From NCBI GenBank assembly GCA_016196785.1, contig JACPXA010000127.1:1-5054 (forward strand): a DNA stretch of 5,054 nt, read 5' to 3'. Every line of letters begins with the position of its first letter. Positions within the stretch are counted from its first letter, which is position 1. This document shows, piece by piece, positions 4,584 to 5,054 of the stretch. The stretch comes from Elusimicrobiota bacterium (GTDB lineage: Bacteria; Elusimicrobiota; Elusimicrobia; 2-01-FULL-59-12; JACPXA01). The notes beneath the pieces were generated by a model. That model saw only the letters and a program-made list of their open reading frames with translations, made no database searches and was not told the DNA's origin. The position numbers and the translations under genes were made by a program.

Positions 4584-5054
4584 ATGCAACAGGTGATGAA
4601 GTACCTCGCGCTTCTTCTTACCGGCACCCTGGTATGGTCCCAGGTGGTTCCGCCACTTGCGCAGGCCAGTGCGCGGGAAAACCAGCGACGGCTTCTCCCG
4701 GGGCCTCGTCCGCCCTTTGAGGACCTGGCGACCCCCCTTGCCCGGCAGATTCCTTCGCGGTTAGGACACGTCGTAGAACGTTTTCAGGGACGACCCGGGC
4801 AGCCCTTGGTGATTCACCTTCAGGACGCCCACGGCCACATCGTGGGACAATGGCACCTGGCGCACCTCCTCGACCGGTTCACCCGGCTCGTTCCCCAACG
4901 GCCGCTCTGGGTCGGTGTCGAAGGCGCATGGGTGCCGATGGACACCGACTGGCTCGCCCGCTTTCCTGATGAGCACATCAAACGTGATCTCGCGACGGCG
5001 TTGCTTCGTCGCGGAGAGCTCCATGGGGAAGAGTACGTGGCCCTCGTGGCTCGC
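4584..5054 (+). CDS. Exported protein of unknown function, 5' part only (IHLQDAH family)
   Basis: This reading frame stays open from 4584 to the window end (157 codons, no stop), so the C-terminus is missing. A signal peptide is visible (MKYLALLLTGTLVW from Met5, cleavage near PLAQA/SA). The start may be the ATG at 4584 or the ATG at 4596. The second gives a more typical signal peptide, and AAGAG at 4579-4583 is twelve bases before it but directly abuts the first. Conserved-looking blocks, numbered from 4584, are PLVIHLQDAHGH (74-85), LWVGVEGAWVPMDTDWLARF (108-127) and FPDEHIKRDLATALLRRGEL (127-146), then HGEEY (147-151). From memory this resembles uncharacterised exported proteins with an IHIQDAH..N / VEGA pattern in Omnitrophota and relatives. 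The histidine- and acid-rich motifs recall metal- or heme-binding TraB/ChaN-like folds, but that is weak inference. It is transcribed divergently from the 4504-3827 gene. Confidence 0.75.
   Translation, partial: MQQVMKYLALLLTGTLVWSQVVPPLAQASARENQRRLLPGPRPPFEDLATPLARQIPSRLGHVVERFQGRPGQPLVIHLQDAHGHIVGQWHLAHLLDRFTRLVPQRPLWVGVEGAWVPMDTDWLARFPDEHIKRDLATALLRRGELHGEEYVALVAR

Noticed and set aside
1..5054. CRISPR array, tRNA, rRNA or toxin-antitoxin pair
   Set aside because: No spaced direct repeats, tRNA cloverleaf or rRNA-like stretch was seen, and the small overlapping gene pair encodes exported proteins rather than a toxin module.

Overview
The window is about 5 kb of GC-rich, densely packed bacterial DNA. 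It is probably from an environmental Gram-negative lineage: five of the six genes carry N-terminal export signals, and one is an outer-membrane beta-barrel of the PorV/UPF0164 type. The mix of a FixX-like ferredoxin segment, a Mrp ATPase, a PorV-like barrel and a protease with a FlgD/type IX-like C-terminal domain would fit Nitrospirota, NC10/Methylomirabilota or a similar phylum. That placement is inference; no rRNA or other marker is present.

Layout. From the left, a + strand gene (15-1052) encodes a Mrp/ApbC-type Fe-S cluster carrier ATPase. Its N-terminus is not the usual MIP18/DUF59 beginning but the first ~41 residues of a FixX-type ferredoxin, joined in frame at a shared Cys-Pro. It converges with a 1-base gap on a minus-strand cluster that reads right to left: a small secreted protein of unknown function (3753-3247), a matrixin-type zinc metalloprotease with a C-terminal sorting-like domain (3250-2300), and a PorV-like outer-membrane protein (2250-1054). 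A good promoter sits immediately upstream of the first gene, the first two overlap by 4 bases, and the third follows after 49 bases, so they look like one operon. Further right is another minus-strand secreted protein of unknown function (4504-3827). An AT-rich divergent promoter region (4505-4583) separates it from a + strand exported protein (from 4584) that runs off the window.

How the genes may work together. PorV is known in type IX secretion as the outer-membrane partner that receives cargo carrying a C-terminal sorting domain. Finding a PorV-like barrel next to a secreted protease with such a domain suggests a cargo/acceptor pair. The small protein at the head of the operon may be a partner of the protease, which has no visible propeptide.

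The two most unusual points are the FixX/Mrp hybrid and a ~152-bp inverted-repeat element (2127-2278). The element appears to have inserted at the 5' end of the PorV-like gene and now supplies its Shine-Dalgarno sequence, its GTG start and 41 extra residues before the signal peptide. I see no tRNA, rRNA, CRISPR array, transposase or clear intrinsic terminator.
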